The position numbers and the translations under genes are program-made. A stretch of DNA of 31,531 nucleotides, from assembly GCF_000485595.1 (NCBI RefSeq), contig NW_014577072.1:458433-489963 (forward strand), given 5' to 3'. Shown here in pieces: positions 1 through 9,238 of the stretch. The notes under the pieces are model-generated. The model was not told where the DNA came from, made no database searches, and saw only the letters and a program-made list of their open reading frames with translations. Source of the DNA: Priapulus caudatus (Eukaryota; Priapulida; Priapulimorpha; Priapulimorphida; Priapulidae). The stretch's first letter is position 1, and the number at the start of each line of letters is the position of its first letter.

Positions 1-441
1 CCGAAACGACATAACATACCATAGCGTTGCTACTTGCGCGTTGGCGGCGAGCATAAAGAAGCATCATATATATACCTGTATATATATTAAATATTAAAAC
101 ATTGAAAACCAGGAATCGTCAATCTACAACAACTTAATATTATCATTGCGAAGATACTGTACTTGCGTTGTATTTGGCCTACGCACTGTGAAAATCAGGT
201 CATTGCCGATTTTAGTTGGCAGCTGAACCTGGCGACATGGCAGCTGTCTGGTTGTTTTGATCAAATTCATCTCAGAAAAACGGCATAACTCAATAAATAA
301 GAGCGCCAGTAGCGCCCAGTTACCGCGAACAAGCAGAGGTTTATAGATTCGTTTGAGGCTATTACATGTGACGCTAGTCTGTGTCGATGGTTGGATACCG
401 AGCCAACTACAAGAATTGTGGGCAAGAATCTGAAACGGTAT

Positions 442-581
442 CTAACCCTAGCATACCGTTCTCTGGAGCTAACTGTGACAGTGTGATGATTACTATTACT
501 AACTATCTAGCTGATATGGTTAGGGTTAGTGTTAGGGTTAGGGTTATGGTTAGCTCCAAGAAACGGTATTGCTAGGGTTAG
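442..581. repeat. Hairpin repeat enclosing TTAGGG-like motifs
   Basis: The segments 442-473 and 549-581 are near-perfect inverted copies of each other (about 32 bp, with few mismatches and one extra base). Both carry the motif CTAACCCTAGC or its complement. The loop side next to the right arm (518-552) is a degenerate run of GGTTAG and GGGTTA units. A nested hairpin, GCTAGGGT/ACCCTAGC, lies at 571-592. A second degenerate GGGTTA run follows at about 629-680. It looks like a small foldback element or eroded interstitial telomeric sequence; no clean target duplication was found. Confidence 0.6.
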
Positions 582-740
582 AATACCCTAGCAATGACTA
601 GGTGTATTGACGTTAGTCACACAGCCTGGTCGGGTTAGGTTATGGTTAGAGTTAGGGTAATAGGGTTATGGTTAGGCCAAAACAAAATATAGGTGTGGTT
701 AACGTTTCCCGACCGACTCTATTTATTCAGAGTGGCTATA

Positions 741-778
741 TGCCCGGCAGCCGGCATATATCTGACGGCTGCCGGGCA
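741..778. repeat. GC-rich 13-bp perfect hairpin
   Basis: TGCCCGGCAGCCG (741-753) is perfectly complementary to CGGCTGCCGGGCA (766-778) around a 12-base AT-rich loop. There is no T tract or other terminator context that would matter in a eukaryote. It may be the end structure of a small transposon, or a structured piece of the MRPS16 upstream region. The function is unknown. Confidence 0.6.
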
Positions 779-1803
779 CGGTCTTCGATTTCCTAAATGC
801 CCAGCAGTTTTTTAATTTTTAGCGTTATTTCAACTAAACAAGTTTTTACCATGTATTACTTACCGATTGATAAAAACCGAGTAATGTCGTAGTTAAGTAT
901 CGTTAAATAAACATCGTATTCGATTCTATTTGAAATCGTGTGCCTAATCGTGACGTAGTTTTGAGAATCTGTGCTGAGCAAATTGTAATGCGTGAAATGG
1001 ATAACCGCCCCGGACGCGTAGCGTGGGAGTTGGGCGTCCGGTAACCGGATGCGTAGCCACTGCGACTGCGTAATTTATTCACTATCATTTTATTATTATT
1101 GAGTCTGAGATAAGTGCCTGTGCATCCGAGTACTAAAACCAGCATCTCTACCCATGTAGCCCTTCACACAGGTAGCGCTACAAAACCAATAACTTTAATA
1201 AGCAATCAAGTAGAATCAAGAAAGAAATGTAATTATGAATCTGATATACATTATTGCACAATACTATGGAAAAAATACCACCGTTATTTTAACGTGTTTA
1301 GCATTCAATCATTAAATTCTATATATGGTATTGTGACCATTGTCTATTGAGATATCACAGACTACACAACACCTGTTACCTAACTACTGCACTGCTGCCA
1401 CTGCACTACTCTTAATGCTGCCAGTGCTGTACCATTCTGATACATTGATTTATCTTGCAGGCAAATGTAATTGCAAACACTGTAAATGTAATGTCTAGAT
1501 ACCTGATGTTCTGCTCATGGAATAGTTAAAACATGGCACGAATCTGATCACGAGAGGCTTCACAAGCAATAGCCCCACTCGTTGAAATAAACAAACTATA
1601 GTCTTGCCATTTTGAAATCAGATATTAACTAGCTCCTACTCCTAGTTACAATTGAACATTAACAAATCGGTATGTAGTACACTTATGAAGAATATTTGAA
1701 CAGAATGTGTTGTTAGAAGCTAGTTAATGTGCTCTGCTCTAATCATATTAACATTTTATTGTTTTTTTCTTCTATTGTCAGTTTAGTGTGTGCCATTTTT
1801 CAG

Positions 1804-1822
1804 GTAATTTTATCAAGGAATC
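1804..1822 (+). other. MRPS16: MRPS16 5' UTR tail after splice acceptor
   Basis: A pyrimidine-rich stretch ends in CAG at 1803. Between this acceptor and the ATG at 1823 there are 19 bases, and reading back in frame from the ATG meets TAA at 1805-1807. The ATG at 1823 is therefore the first usable start in this exon, and the upstream spliced exon is expected to be non-coding. Confidence 0.55.
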
Positions 1823-4800
1823 ATGGTTATAGCGATACGGTTAGCACGACATGGGTGTACCAACCGGCCGTTCTATCACCTTGTTGCAATCCAGCACAAA
1901 CGAGCAAGAAACTATGAGCCACTTGAACAGATAGGAACATTTGATCCCATGCCAAATGCTGACAATGAGAAACTTGTTGCTGTGAACTTTGAGAGGCTAA
2001 GGTACTGGATGTCACAGGGAGCAAGGTTTTCGAAACCTGCAGCACGATTGCTAGGCAAGTTTATTCTATTATCACCCTCATTACTTTGCAAGCTAAGTGG
2101 CTGGGAATTATGGGAGGGGATATGTGTCAAAATTCAAACGTTCAATTGATCGATTGATTGTTTAATTAAACAGTCAATTTAATCATTCAAACGTTCAATT
2201 GATCGATTGATTGTTTAATTGAACAGTCAATTTAATCATTCAAACGTTCAATTGATCGATTGATTGTTCAATTGAACAGTCAATTTAATCATTCAAACGT
2301 TCAGTTGATCGATTGATTGTTCAATTGAACAGTCAATTTAATCATTCAAAACAAATTCAATTGAGCAATTAATAATATGAATTGCCAATAATCAGATGAA
2401 TAGGCTATTGAATCATGGAAATGTTGAAGCAATCGTCCGCAGGCTCGTATATCGCCAAATTAAAACCCACATGCCAAGATAAGAGACATGACGGAAACGT
2501 GGTAGCACGTACGTTGCTAGAAAGCAATCGCCGCCAACGTTTCCCAGCTAAGTGTGCTGTACCCGCGTTTACGTGCGTTACCCGCGTTACGATGCGTGCC
2601 ACTGTGCGTGGTACCCCCGCATCACTGTGCGTGTACCTGCCGTGTACCAGCGTGTACGTTGCGTGACCGCCGTGTACAGTATGCGTGTACGTGCGTGCAC
2701 GTCTGCGTGCTACGCGTGCACCATGCCGTGTAACCCGCGTGTACGCTGCGAGTACTCGCGTGTACGTGGCGTGTACCTGCGGTACATCGTGTACCTGCGT
2801 AATACGCCGCGTGTGCGGCGCGATCTCACGTGTACCCGCATGTACCCGGGATGTACGTGCGTGTACCCGCGCGCGGACTGCGTAGCGCTGCACGTACAGC
2901 GGCGTACACGCACGTACACGCGGTGCGCAGCGCAAGTGCACGCGGGTACACGCACGGCACGCACGGTACAGTGCAGCGTGCACGCCAACGTACGCGCACG
3001 TCACACGCGGTACACGCAGTACACGCGGGTACACGACACATACACGCGCGGCGTTACACGCACGTAACAACGACAGTACAGCGGTAGTGCACCACGTGCA
3101 CGCGGGTACACGCAACGTGCCACACACCGTACACGCAGGCAGACTCGTGCACTGCGCAGACGCCCACACAGCACGTACACGCGGGTACACGCACGGTACA
3201 CGGCGGGTACACGCCTCGTAACACGCATGTACCACGCACGTCAGCGCACGTAACACGCAGTACACGCCGTACACGCACTACACCAGCGGGTACAAGCACG
3301 TACACTCACGTACTACGGCCGGTACACCACGCGGGTACACGCAGGTAACACGCAAGGGTACACGCACTACATATGGGAGGGGATATGTGCTCAAAAATCA
3401 AGACGTTCAATTGATCGATTCGATTTGTTTAATTTGAACAGCTCAACTTTAATCATGCAAACGTTCATTGATCGATTGATTGTTCAATTGAACAGTCATT
3501 AATCATTCAAACGTTCCAATTGATCAATTTGTTGTCAATTGAACAATACAATTTTAATCATTCATACATTCAATTGAACAATCATTAATCATTCAATCAT
3601 TCAATCTACATCAATTATTCACAAATTCAATGAACAATCAATTTAATCATTCACACATTCAATTGAACAATGCAATTTAAATACATATACAACAATTTAC
3701 CAATTCAACAGAGAACAATCCAATTTAATCATTCAAACATCCAATTGCAGCATTAAATAGATGAATTGCCAAATTGAATCAATGAATAGGCGTATTGATA
3801 TCATGGAATGGAGCAATACGCTAGAGGCCCGCCGATATATCGCCAAATTAAACGCACCATGCCGCAGAGATAAGAGACATGACGGAAAACGTAGTAGCAC
3901 GTACGTTAGCTCAGAAACGCAATCGGCCAACGTTCCGCCAGCAAGGTGAATGTACCCGACGTTTTACGTGCGTGACCGTGTACGTGCGTTCGTTCGTGTA
4001 CGTGCGGTACCCAGGTGCACGTGCGTGTGACCCGCTGTACGTCGGGTGACGCGTGCTAGTGCGTGTACGCGTTAAGTGCCGTGCACCGTGCGTGTACCCC
4101 GTGCCACCTGCGCATTGCTACGCCGGTTTAACGGTGCGAGTAGCTTCGCAGCTGTACGTGCGTGCTTATCTGCGTGTACACTGGCGTGTACGTGGCGTGT
4201 ACCCGCTGTGTGCGGCGTGTATCTTCCGTAGTACCCGCATTGACGCGCTGTGTACGGCGTGTACCGCGCACACGTGGTGTACCCGCGCGCACGTGCGTGC
4301 ACGGTAACCGCCGGCGTACGTGTGCGTGCACGTACACGCGCGGTACACGCACGTACACGCGGCGGTACACAAGCAAGTACACCGCGGTCGTGCACGCACG
4401 TGCACGGTGGTACACGCACGTAACACCGCAACGTACACGCACGTACGCGCACGTACACGCGGGTACACGCACGTACACGCACGTACAGCGCGGTACACCA
4501 CGTACACGCGAGTACACAACCAAGTACACAGCGGGGCACGGTCACGCTGCAGCGCGGAACACGCACGTGCACGGCACGTACACGCACAGTTGCACGCACA
4601 GTACGCGCACATTACCAGGCGGGGTACACGGGGTACCGACGTCTGTACACGCCATGTACACGCACGTACACGTGGTAAACGCAGTAACACGCACGTACAG
4701 CGGCGTACACGCAGCAGTACACGTCGGGTACACGCACATACACTCACGTAAATTGTCACGTTTGTTCCACGTAAATGTTTGTTCAATTGAATGTTTGAAT

Positions 4801-7800
4801 GCATTAATTGATTGATTCAATTGAATGTTTGAATTGATTAATGATTGTTCAATTAATGACATTAGAATGATTAAATTGATTGTTCAAATTGAAATGTTTG
4901 ATGATTAAATGATTGTTCAATTGACAATCAATGTTCTCATTGCATGACTTGAATGAATTAAATTGATTGTTCAATTGAATGTTTGAATGATTAAATTGAT
5001 TGTTCATTGAAATGTTTGGAATGCATTAAATTGATTGTTCAATTGAATGTTTGAATGATTAAAGTTGATTGTTCAATTGAGATGTTTGAAATATTAAATT
5101 GCATTGTTCATTGAATTGTTTGAATGATTTAAAATGATTGTTCAATTGCAAAACAAAACGCACGTACACGCGAGGTACACGCACGTACACGCGGGTACAG
5201 CTCGTACACGCCATGTACACGCACGTCACGCCGGTACACAGCACACGCTACACGCACGTACACGGCACGGTACACAGCGGGTACACGCACGTAAAACATC
5301 ACGCTAACACCGGCGGAGACCACGCACAGTACACGCGTACCGCACTACACGCACCGTAACACCCGTTACATAAGTGGAGGGATATTTGTCAAATTCAAAC
5401 GTTCAATTGATCGATTGATTGTTTTAATTGAACACGAGTCAATTTAAATCATGCAAACGTTCAATTGATCGATTGATTGTTCAATTGAACAGTCAATTAA
5501 TCATTCAAACGTTCATTGATCATGAATTGTTCAATTTGAAGCAATCAATTTTAATCATTCAAACATTCAATGAACAATCAATTGTATCATTCAATCATCA
5601 ACTTGAACAATCAATTTAATTCAGTTCAAACATTTCATTGAACATCATTTAATCATTCAAACATTCAATTGAACATATCAAATTTAATCATTCAAACATT
5701 CATTGAACAATCATTTAATCATTCAAACATTCATGAGCATAAATAATGAATTGGCCAAATTGAATCAATTGAATAGCGTATGAATCAGGCAATGGAGCAC
5801 ATCGCCGAGGCCCCGCTATATCGCCAAATTAATACCCACATGCCGCAGAGAAGATAAGAGACATGCGGAAAACGTCGGTAGCCACGTACGTTGCTAGAAA
5901 CGCAATCGGCGACAACGTCCCCAGCTAAGTGTGTGATACCCGCGTTACGTGCGTGTACCCGCGTGTACGTGGCGTGTACTGCGGCACGTGCGTGTACCCC
6001 AGCGTGCACGTTGGCTGTACCGCCTTGTACGTGCGTGTACCCGCGTGTACGTCGTGCACGTTGCGTGTACCCGTCACTGGGATCGCATCGTGTACCCCGG
6101 TGTACTGTGCGAGTACTCGCTGTGGTAACGTTGCGTGTATCTGCGTGTCCTGCGTGTACGTGCGTGACGCCAGCGTGTGCGGGCGTGTATCTACCGATGT
6201 ACCCGCATGTACGTCGCGTGTGACGTGCGTGTAACCGCGCCACACCCGTGCGTGTACCCGCGCGCACGTGCGTGCACGGTACACGCGGGTTACGTGCGTG
6301 TCGCTACACGCGGGTACATCGCAGCGTACACGCCGAGTCACAAGCATAAACGGGCAATCACTACGCGAGGGCTTACGCACGCGCACCCGTACACGCACCG
6401 TACAGCACGTATCGCGCACGTACGCGCGGCGTACACGCACGTACACTCACGTACACGCGGGTACACGACGCACGTACACGCGAGTACACAAGCAAGTTAC
6501 ACAGCCGGGTGCACGCACGTGGCAACGCGGGTACCACGCACCGTGCACGCACGTCACGCACTGGCAGCACGTCACGCGCACAATACACCGCGGTACAACA
6601 GCGGGTACGCGCTCGTACACACATGTACACGCACAGTACACGTGGGTAAACCACGTACACGCACACGTACACGCGGCGTACACGCACGTACACGCGGGTA
6701 CAGCGCGACATACACTCACGTAAATTGTCACGTTATGTCACGTAAATGATTGTTCAATGAATGTTTGAATGATTAAATTGATGATTCCAATTGAATGTTT
6801 GAATGCATTAATTGTATGTTCAAATTGAAGATTGAATGATTAAATGTGATTGTTCAATTGCAATGGTTTGATGTTAAATGATTGTTCAATTGACACAATC
6901 AATTGCTGCATTGAATGTTGAATGATTAAATTGATTGTTCAATTGAATGTTGTGAAATGCATTAAACTTATTGTTCAGCATTGAATGTTTTGATGATTTA
7001 ATTGATTGTTCAATGAATTGTTGAATGATTAAATTGATTGCTTTCAATTGAAGTTTGAATGATTAAATTGATTGTCAATGAATGTTGTGCAATGATTAAA
7101 TTGATTGTTCAATATGAACAATCAAATTGGATCATTAGTAATCAATTGACAATTGATACATTACATCAATTGAACGTTTGAATGATTAATTGTGACTGTT
7201 CAATTGAACAATCAAATCGATCAATTTGAAACAATCAATCGAATAATTGAATGTTGAATGATTACATTGACTGTTTAATTGAAACATGCAATCGAAAATT
7301 GAATGTTTTTGAATGATTAAATTGACTGTTCAATTGAACAATCAATCGATCAACTGAACGTTTGAATGATTAAATTGACTGTTCAATTGAACAATCAATC
7401 GATCAATTGAATGTTTGAATGATTAAATTGACTGTTCAATTGAACGTTTGAATTTTGACACATATCCCCTCCCATAGGGAATGTCATGCGCGACGTTGTT
7501 TTACATATAATGTCAATATAATTTGAAATGAGGAAATTTGTGGTGATAGGCACTTTGGTCAGTCGTGTGCTATTTATACTATGCATGCTGTAGTATTGTA
7601 GTTTTTAATTTTTATGAGGAGCATGCATAAAATATATTTATATATATATTGTGTGTATATATATTATATATATATATATATATCAGATCCATAAGATTAT
7701 AACAATTTCTTCTTACAGGGGTTAGTGGGTTTCTTCCTGTGCACCCCTACAGTTATGTAGCAGCCTTGCGCAATACACGAATATTGGAAGCAAAGACACA

Positions 7801-7837
7801 GGATCAAAGTGTAGAGGCAAGCAATGATACATCATGA
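1823..7837 (+). CDS. MRPS16: Mitochondrial small ribosomal subunit protein bS16m (MRPS16), two exons
   Basis: Coding exons 1823-2054 and 7719-7837 join in phase 1 to give 117 codons (116 residues); the human protein is about 137. The protein is a structural component of the mitoribosome small subunit and is needed for its assembly. The opening IRLARHGCTNRPFYHLVA is the S16 signature shared with bacterial bS16 (basic strand, then NRPFY). It continues with EQIGTFDPMPN and EKLVAVNFERLRYWMSQGA, the conserved core. Exon 2 gives GFLPVHP, matching the GFFPLHP of animal homologues, then a short acidic tail ending at TGA 7835-7837. The mature start is close to the bacterial one, so any targeting signal is minimal. 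The intron uses a GC donor at 2055 and contains a 5.4 kb foldback element. A likely polyadenylation signal is at 8240. Identification is firm. Confidence 0.93.
2051..2060 (+). other. MRPS16: GC-AG intron donor of MRPS16
   Basis: The exon-intron border reads CTAG|GCAAGT. This is the standard consensus of the rare GC donor class (AG|GCAAGT), where a strong match elsewhere compensates for the C. Using the only nearby GT instead (2059) would shift frame and give a stop soon after the acceptor at 7718, whereas the GC donor joins in phase 1 with the conserved GFLPVHP segment. Reading frame and homology therefore both support GC. Confidence 0.85.
2103..2108. repeat. Left target-site duplication GGGAAT
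   Basis: GGGAAT lies directly before the terminal inverted repeat that begins TATGGGAGGGG at 2109. The same six bases directly follow the other terminus at 7477-7482. This brackets the whole 2109-7476 block as one insertion. Confidence 0.85.
2132..2396. repeat. 53-bp AT-rich tandem repeat, left arm
   Basis: Successive copies of ATTCAAACGTTCAATTGATC start at 2132, 2185, 2238, 2291 and 2344, an exact 53-bp spacing; the last copy breaks off. Each unit contains the self-complementary cores TTCAATTGAA and GATC, so even a single unit can pair with itself. This is the cleanest copy of the array; the other arms show many small indels. Confidence 0.9.
2379..2555. repeat. Unique spacer segment of the foldback, copy 1
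   Basis: A moderately complex stretch lies between the AT-rich and GC-rich arrays. It includes ATATCGCCAAATTA and GATAAGAGACATGACGGAAA, and it recurs at 3763-3950 and 5748-5935. It is found only on the left side of each unit, in the same orientation, and not in the inverted arms. That makes it the only non-palindromic part of the element. No coding potential is seen. Confidence 0.75.
2556..3371. repeat. GC-rich CGTGTAC arrays, inverted pair 1
   Basis: From 2556 to about 2885 the sequence is a degenerate run of roughly 10-bp units such as CGTGTACCCG and CGTGTACGTG. From about 2890 to 3371 it is the reverse complement (CGGGTACACG, CACGTACACG). The two halves can pair into a long imperfect hairpin centred near 2885. 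Long stretches alternate strictly between purine and pyrimidine. Open frames across it translate to YTHVHAGTRTYTHV-like or CVYPRVRA-like strings on both strands, a repeat artefact rather than protein. Confidence 0.85.
3372..3762. repeat. Internal left terminus and AT-rich arm, unit 2
   Basis: The terminal motif TATGGGAGGGGATATGTG reappears at 3372 directly after the GC array. It is followed by degraded copies of the 53-bp repeat, with numerous 1-2 base gains and losses and later copies shortened. A left terminus inside the element points to tandem duplication of a unit or insertion of one copy into another. Confidence 0.8.
3763..3950. repeat. Unique spacer segment, copy 2
   Basis: This is a homologue of 2379-2555, sharing ATATCGCCAAATTA, GATAAGAGACATGACGGAAA and AGCACGTACGTT. 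Small indels separate the copies. It has the same orientation as the other two copies. Confidence 0.75.
3951..4750. repeat. GC-rich CGTGTAC arrays, inverted pair 2
   Basis: CGTGTAC-type units run forward to about 4318, then as their reverse complement (GTACACGCACGTACACG) to about 4750. The switch is at about 4315-4325. The apparent proteins of 130-217 residues on both strands are translations of this repeat. Confidence 0.85.
4751..5154. repeat. AT-rich arm in inverse orientation, unit 2
   Basis: Repeats of GATTGTTCAATTGAATGTTT followed by GAATGATTAAATT are the reverse complement of the left-arm 53-bp repeat, in shortened and indel-rich versions. This closes the hairpin opened at 3372. Confidence 0.8.
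5155..5370. repeat. Orphan inverse GC-rich array
   Basis: About 200 bp of GTACACGCACGTACACG units in the inverse orientation have no forward partner next to them; they run straight into the next left terminus. The junction ACAT followed by the terminus resembles the junction at 3371/3372, so both probably arose by the same rearrangement. Confidence 0.75.
5371..5747. repeat. Internal left terminus and AT-rich arm, unit 3
   Basis: A degraded terminus (GTGGAGGGATATTTGTC) is followed by forward copies of the 53-bp repeat, the first two nearly intact and the later ones shortened to about 30 bp. Confidence 0.75.
5748..5935. repeat. Unique spacer segment, copy 3
   Basis: This is the third homologue of the non-palindromic segment, with TATATCGCCAAATTA, GATAAGAGACATG and CCACGTACGTTGCTAGAAA. 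It is again followed by the start of the forward GC array. Confidence 0.75.
5936..6722. repeat. GC-rich CGTGTAC arrays, inverted pair 3
   Basis: Forward units run to about 6265 and inverse units to about 6722, with the switch near 6270-6290. The composition and apparent open frames match the other two pairs. Confidence 0.85.
6723..7476. repeat. AT-rich right arm and right terminus
   Basis: Inverse copies of the 53-bp repeat (about a dozen) become progressively more regular towards the end. The last three (from about 7265) are close to the left-arm consensus. The terminus is CATATCCCCTCCCATA at 7461-7476. It is longer than the left arm (about 265 bp), so the two arms are unequal. Confidence 0.85.
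7477..7482. repeat. Right target-site duplication GGGAAT
   Basis: GGGAAT directly follows the right terminus CCCATA and matches 2103-2108 exactly. Outside these six bases the flanks differ. Confidence 0.85.
7640..7683. repeat. (TA)n microsatellite before MRPS16 exon 2
   Basis: TA dinucleotides run to within about 35 bases of the acceptor at 7718. The remaining 28 bases before the acceptor are AT-rich with a short TTTCTTCTTACAG pyrimidine tract. Confidence 0.8.
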
Positions 7838-8239
7838 CCACTGAATGCTCACTGCCCAGTAAATATGATTGAACACAGTAACGATTTCATTAGATGGTCA
7901 ATGCTTAAAAACTGTCTGTCTGAATCAGTGTATTATAACATAGAACCCTGCAGACATTAAGAATGTCACCCTCCATCTTAGTGTGTCATGTTAGTAGTAT
8001 GTGAAACGCCCTTTCAATATATATGTTAATGATGGTATAGTAATTTAAATTATATAAATCCTATACTTGCTTATAATCTGGCCTCACTCAAGAGCCTAGC
8101 TGATTCATCAGAATATGTTTAATTCCACCAGGTATTGTCAGATGTCTAGTGTTCAATTTACAGTGAAATTGGTCAATCTATAATCATCAGGCAGGTGTCT
8201 GATGTGTGTTGTATGAATGTATAGTTTCTCTGAATTAGA

Positions 8240-8245
8240 AATAAA
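8240..8245 (+). promoter_or_regulatory. MRPS16: Likely MRPS16 polyadenylation signal
   Basis: AATAAA lies about 400 bases after the MRPS16 stop and is followed within 20-45 bases by a GT-rich stretch (GTTGTCTGACATGTTCTTG), the usual downstream element. There is no transcript evidence. Confidence 0.5.
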
Positions 8246-8527
8246 ATTAAAACTAAAGTTGTCTGACATGTTCTTGTTTGCTGTTTTGCATTCTATATTA
8301 GTCTACACTATTATAAAGCATTGTATTCTTCTTCAATATTGCCTAAAATGGGCTAATACTTGACATTGCTTTAAAATGAGAAGTAAACTTTCTTAAATGT
8401 CGACCATATACATGCTAACTGTCACTAATATTATTAAATACACGCTTTTTTGCTGAAGTAATTAGATGGTAATGGATAACAAGAAATCACACCAAAAATA
8501 TGAAGCTGTTTAAATTTTTTATGTTAA

Positions 8528-9133
8528 AGGGATCGTTTACTCTAGGTTCTAGGGTTATTTTCAGTTAATTTAGGTTAAAATTACGCTAAATAAAAAGTTT
8601 CATGGTTCAATCACCATTAGAAATATTATTAAAAAATGTTTTAAAACTAACTACTACAGTTTGATTACATTTACAACGACGGTGGCGCCACTCAAAGCGC
8701 ACGATCTGATGAGTTGCGTAAAACCACTTTTTAGCCAAAGTCTACAGACCGAGGGTGTTTCTTATTTATTAATTTAAAAGCAAAAGGATTGTAATATCTT
8801 ATAAACGACATATAGTTTCAGTTATAATATGGATAGATTTGCCCTAAAATGAATATCGTTTGGTTAAATAGCATTTATGTATAAATATAATTGCACTTTT
8901 GTGATTAGCCCTCGGTCTGTAACGTGCAAAATAAATTGTCAAATACGCACAACTTTTTCGGGGTGGCAGCACGGTCGCGGTTGTCATGGCGCCGTTCAAA
9001 TTTCGTAGCGTTGATGTGTAAGTAATTATAACAATTAAATTATGTATCTGGTAACAAATACGTGTGGGTATAGACGATTTGTTATACAGTAAGTACAGTT
9101 GTATGTAGTAAAATCCTATAGTCTACTATCCCT
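8528..9133. mobile_element. TTAA-flanked MITE between MRPS16 and ARMC6
   Basis: Both ends carry TTAA (8524-8527 and 9134-9137) outside inverted termini, AGGGATCGTTTACTCTAGG on the left and AGGGATAGTAGACTATAGG (complement) on the right. Further in, TACAGACCGAGGG at about 8742 is matched by its complement at about 8910. Duplication of TTAA is typical of the Kolobok and piggyBac superfamilies; termini beginning AGGG fit Kolobok better. It is about 606 bp with no coding frame, hence non-autonomous. It ends 105 bases before the ARMC6 start codon. Confidence 0.75.
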
Positions 9134-9238
9134 TTAATGAATGCTCAACATCTGAAATGTGATATCCCACTTTCGTCGAACCGTGAGCTGAACACTGGGC
9201 ATCTTCCAGTTTCAGCCAGCAGAAAGAAGAACATAGTA

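Larger units (their letters stand above)
1..1803. other. Gene-free region upstream of MRPS16
   Basis: I recognise no coding exon here; open frames are short and none resembles a known protein. It probably includes the promoter and 5' untranslated exon(s) of MRPS16, because a good splice acceptor (pyrimidine tract ending in CAG) sits at 1801-1803, 19 bases before the MRPS16 start codon. The first 1.1 kb carries two hairpins and degenerate TTAGGG repeats, listed separately. No convincing TATA box or initiator could be assigned. Confidence 0.5.
2109..7476. mobile_element. Foldback-type transposon, non-autonomous, 5.4 kb
   Basis: The two ends are inverted copies over about 40 bp, starting TATGGGAGGGGATATGTG at 2109 and ending with the complement at 7476, with GGGAAT duplicated outside. 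Inside are three head-to-tail units that begin at 2109, 3372 and about 5371, each starting with the same terminal motif. The full unit pattern is: 53-bp AT-rich direct repeats; a 180-bp unique segment; GC-rich CGTGTAC repeats; the inverse of those GC repeats; the inverse of the AT repeats. Long inverted arms built of short direct repeats are the hallmark of foldback elements such as Drosophila FB and sea urchin TU. There is no transposase: long open frames here are only translations of the 10-bp repeat. It lies entirely inside the MRPS16 intron. The superfamily is not assigned. Scattered 1-base indels between copies may be decay or sequencing error. Confidence 0.85.

Noticed and set aside
518-680. 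True telomere or chromosome end
   Set aside because: The TTAGGG units are degenerate, short, inside a hairpin, and followed by ordinary gene sequence on both sides.
2405-6749. Many open frames of 80-289 codons on both strands, rich in Tyr, Thr, His, Val, Arg and Cys
   Set aside because: They are translations of the CGTGTAC repeat and its complement, occur in several frames at once, lack splice or start context, and change frame with each indel.
2132-7450. CRISPR-like regular repeats
   Set aside because: The repeats are contiguous with no unique spacers, in an animal gene intron, and belong to a transposon with inverted ends.
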